Position numbers and translations under genes: made by a program. DNA of 64,000 nucleotides, taken from NCBI RefSeq assembly GCF_003367245.1, contig NZ_QRGR01000005.1:186001-250000 (forward strand). Direction: 5' to 3'. Numbering within the stretch: the stretch's first letter is position 1; each line of letters opens with the position of its first letter. Below are positions 62,272-64,000 of the stretch, piece after piece. The notes beneath the pieces are model-generated. The model was not told where the DNA came from. It saw only the letters and a list, made by a program, of their open reading frames with translations, and did not search any database. Source of the stretch: Pontibacter diazotrophicus. Lineage in GTDB: Bacteria; Bacteroidota; Bacteroidia; Cytophagales; Hymenobacteraceae.

Positions 62272-62510
62272 AATTATAAATGATGAATTATTGAGTGCAT
62301 GCTGCAGGTGCTTCTGTTTTAGAGCAAATTCACCTACAGGACAACACTTACTGTTGTTGTGTGTTTCTCACCAACAAAACATGTTGGTAAATAACGCTCC
62401 AAGGCAGGTTTTAGTAAATTCTGCTACTAAAGATAAAACAAAAAGACCAATGCTACTAACGCAAAAGTCGTAGCATTGGTCTTTCTAATAATTATAAATT
62501 ACAAATTATT
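62272..62510. repeat. Degenerate AT-rich direct repeat pair
   Basis: A 21-base word, aattataaat followed by a variable four bases and aattatt, occurs at 62272-62292 and 62490-62510 (18 of 21 positions identical). Neighbouring gaattatgaattataaat-like words extend it. It is low-complexity intergenic sequence, a kind I believe is common in Cytophagales. Confidence 0.45.
62442..62484 (-). terminator. Hairpin downstream of fabG
   Basis: aaagaccaatgctac (62442-62456) pairs perfectly with 62470-62484 across a 13-nt loop. On the minus strand it lies about 74 bases after the fabG stop and ends in a short T run, fitting a terminator. Confidence 0.65.
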
Positions 62511-62557
62511 AATTATGAATTACATCATAAGCATGATTCGTAAGGCAGAATTCATTC

Positions 62558-63304
62558 TTAAGTCAGCATGCCGCCATCTACCTGCAGCACCTGTCCGCTG
62601 ATGTAGGAAGACTGGTCGGAGGCTAAGAACACTGCCGCGTTGGCTACATCCTCCGGCGAGCCGCCGCGCTTCAGCGGAATTGCCTTTCGCCACTCGTCTA
62701 CCACTTTCTGGTCCAGATCACCAGTCATTTCTGTTTCTATAAAGCCCGGGGCGATGGCATTGCTTCGGATGTTGCGGGAACCCAGTTCCAGCGCCACAGA
62801 TTTCGTGAAGCCGATGATACCAGCTTTGGAGGCGGCATAGTTTGCCTGGCCTGCGTTTCCTTTAATGCCTACCACAGACGTAATGTTGATAAGGGAACCG
62901 CTCTTGGCGCGCATCATGTGTTTGGTGGCCGCCTTGGTCACGTTGAAAACAGACTTCAGGTTGGTGTTTATTACCGCGTCCCACTGCTCTTCGTTCATGC
63001 GCATCAGCAAACCGTCGCGCGTAATGCCGGCGTTGTTCACCACAATGTCCAGCTTGCCGAACTCCTTCACCACGTCCTCTACCAGTTGCTCTGCCTGGGC
63101 TGTGTCGGCGGCATCAGATCGGTAGCCTTTCGCTTTGCCACCGTTCGCGGACAGTTCCTGCTCTAAAGCCTGGCCTTTTTCTACACTCGATAGGTAGGTG
63201 AACGCTACCTGTGCGCCCATTTCTACAAACTTCTGCGCAATGGCGCGCCCTATTCCTTTGGAGGCTCCGGTTACCAGAGCTACTTTTCCTTCTAATACTT
63301 TCAT
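62558..63304 (-). CDS. fabG: 3-oxoacyl-ACP reductase FabG
   Basis: From the ATG at 63304 (248 aa); three residues upstream another ATG is less likely. SDR motifs are complete: TGASKGIG (12-19), NNAG (90-93), Ser143, and YAASK (Tyr156, Lys160). NAPGFIETEMT and the C-terminal YISGQVLQVDGGM match FabG. It reduces beta-ketoacyl-ACP in type II fatty acid synthesis in the cytoplasm. Confidence 0.92.
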   Translation of the reverse strand: MKVLEGKVALVTGASKGIGRAIAQKFVEMGAQVAFTYLSSVEKGQALEQELSANGGKAKGYRSDAADTAQAEQLVEDVVKEFGKLDIVVNNAGITRDGLLMRMNEEQWDAVINTNLKSVFNVTKAATKHMMRAKSGSLINITSVVGIKGNAGQANYAASKAGIIGFTKSVALELGSRNIRSNAIAPGFIETEMTGDLDQKVVDEWRKAIPLKRGGSPEDVANAAVFLASDQSSYISGQVLQVDGGMLT

Positions 63305-63310
63305 AGGGGC

Positions 63311-63318
63311 CAAAGTTA
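63311..63318 (-). promoter_or_regulatory. Candidate -7 element before fabG
   Basis: Minus-strand TAACTTTG matches TAnnTTTG only 6 bases before the ATG, implying a nearly leaderless transcript. No matching -33 is present. Confidence 0.3.
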
Positions 63319-63578
63319 GAAAAAAAATAGAATTTAGAAGGCAGTGAATAAAAACCGGGATGTGGATAAGGAAAGTGGCTGGCTTCTAAATGTTTAATCC
63401 AGAAATGATGCAGCTGAAAGACTGGATTGGCAGTAGCTTTTATTGCAAACCAGTGCTATATTGGTTTGTCTAAATATATTGTAACATATTTAGAATCTGA
63501 ATATTGTCTATTGCTATGTTTTTATTTGTAATGGTTTAAGCCTATTTTCGTGTCGATTATTCACCAAAGGTATATGTG

Positions 63579-64000
63579 ATGTTCAATAGCAACAAGGGGC
63601 TTGCCACCCTCATCGCTTTATTAGTATTGATTTTTTTTTCGGCGGAATACGCGCTGCAATTCAGTACTGAAAGCCTGATGGCTCAACCACAAGAGGTCCT
63701 TCCGGAGTCAGAAATAGAAGAAGAAGTGGAAGAAGAGGAAGAAGAAAAAGGACCTGCCCCTATTGTATATGGAATCCCGACCGATTCTCTTGAGATTGTA
63801 GAGGCGGAAATCAAGAGGGGGGAAAGCCTTTCAGAGATTCTTTCACACTACAACATTACACCGGCCCAGGTAGACCAGCTGGCCAAAAAATCAAAAGGCA
63901 TTTTCAATGTGCGTGGTATTGCCGCCAACCGTAGTTATACCCTTCTTCACGCCTTAGACTCGGCGCAAACGGCGCAGTACTTCATCTATGAGCCAAACAA
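63579..64000 (+). CDS. M23-type peptidoglycan peptidase, 5' part (runs off window)
   Basis: Open frame from the ATG at 63579 to the window end (140 codons and two bases). An N-terminal hydrophobic anchor (about 8-25) is followed by an acidic stretch (about 46-57, EEEVEEEEEE). Then comes a LysM/OapA-like module (about 70-125): IKRGESLSEILSHYNITPAQVDQLAKKSKGIFNVR. This layout matches the N-terminal region of M23-family cell-wall endopeptidases such as MepM. The catalytic domain would lie beyond the window. A TATGTTTT word upstream at about 63520 is only a weak -7 candidate. Confidence 0.6.
   Translation, partial: MFNSNKGLATLIALLVLIFFSAEYALQFSTESLMAQPQEVLPESEIEEEVEEEEEEKGPAPIVYGIPTDSLEIVEAEIKRGESLSEILSHYNITPAQVDQLAKKSKGIFNVRGIAANRSYTLLHALDSAQTAQYFIYEPN

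Larger units (their letters stand above)
62258..62557. other. Gap between vWA-like gene and fabG
   Basis: It contains the two AT-rich repeat copies (62272-62292 and 62490-62510) and the terminator at 62442-62484; no gene is seen. Confidence 0.5.

Noticed and set aside
1..64000. tRNA, rRNA, CRISPR, IS or prophage
   Set aside because: No tRNA-like T-loop words, rRNA stretches, spaced repeats or transposase frames were recognised by eye; a dedicated scan (tRNAscan-SE, CRISPR finder) could still find weak cases.

Overview
The window reads as chromosomal DNA of a Bacteroidetes bacterium, most likely Hymenobacteraceae/Cytophagales (Pontibacter-like; inference from family content, not a search). 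Supporting signs are promoters of the Bacteroidetes type (TTTG, about 19-21 nt, TAnnTTTG), generally weak Shine-Dalgarno sequences, many short lipoprotein signals, and families typical of this phylum (DUF2807 head-GIN, DUF4919, PorT-like beta-barrels, DUF2461, GH3 lipoproteins). No rRNA, tRNA, CRISPR array, prophage or complete insertion sequence was seen. Most genes are metabolic or envelope housekeeping genes in short operons separated by strong hairpin terminators.

Layout. 1-2.7 kb: phosphoesterase lipoprotein, small envelope proteins, YdcF-like protein. 2.8-6.4 kb: arsenosugar-type cluster with two DUF2064 glycosyltransferases, an AhpD/CMD-like protein, the radical SAM enzyme ArsS and a rhodanese lipoprotein. 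6.4-6.85 kb: a nested inverted-repeat (REP-like) element. 6.9-8.3 kb: DUF2461 and DUF4919 proteins. 8.4-12 kb (minus): a three-gene glycosyltransferase operon, divergent from a Bcp peroxiredoxin. 12.6-17.5 kb (minus): lipoprotein, alpha/beta hydrolase, patatin, small membrane protein, neutral-ceramidase-like lipoprotein. 17.8-24.6 kb (plus): Tex, a PQQ-type sugar dehydrogenase, a beta-barrel protein, an SRPBCC protein and a zinc alcohol dehydrogenase.

25-37 kb: two paralogous lipoproteins (25 kb and 30 kb), a sodium:solute symporter with a STAS-like partner, an M48-like protease, a head-GIN protein, an M28 peptidase, a beta-barrel protein, an SDR, a NUDIX hydrolase, a coiled-coil lipoprotein and a GH3 lipoprotein. 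37.6-50 kb: rhomboid protease overlapping a TVP38/DedA-like protein, a double-psi barrel (3D) protein, HD protein, nitroreductase with an upstream 22-bp palindrome, DUF2459 protein, large M14 carboxypeptidase, DinB protein, FG-GAP propeller and SLC13 transporter. 50-64 kb: PriA, EEP-family phosphatase, an orphan ABC ATPase, a toxin-antitoxin pair whose MazF-like toxin is frameshifted, M28 peptidase, two GNAT acetyltransferases, RBBP9-like hydrolase, RluE-like pseudouridine synthase, a vWA-like membrane protein, FabG, and the 5' end of an M23-type peptidase running off the window.

The least ordinary items are the arsenosugar cluster with a degenerate second glycosyltransferase, the nested palindrome at 6498-6650, the frameshifted toxin at 55 kb, two exceptionally long perfect hairpins at gene ends, and the palindromic operator candidate before the nitroreductase. 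Functions are read from motifs and remembered families; no database search was run.
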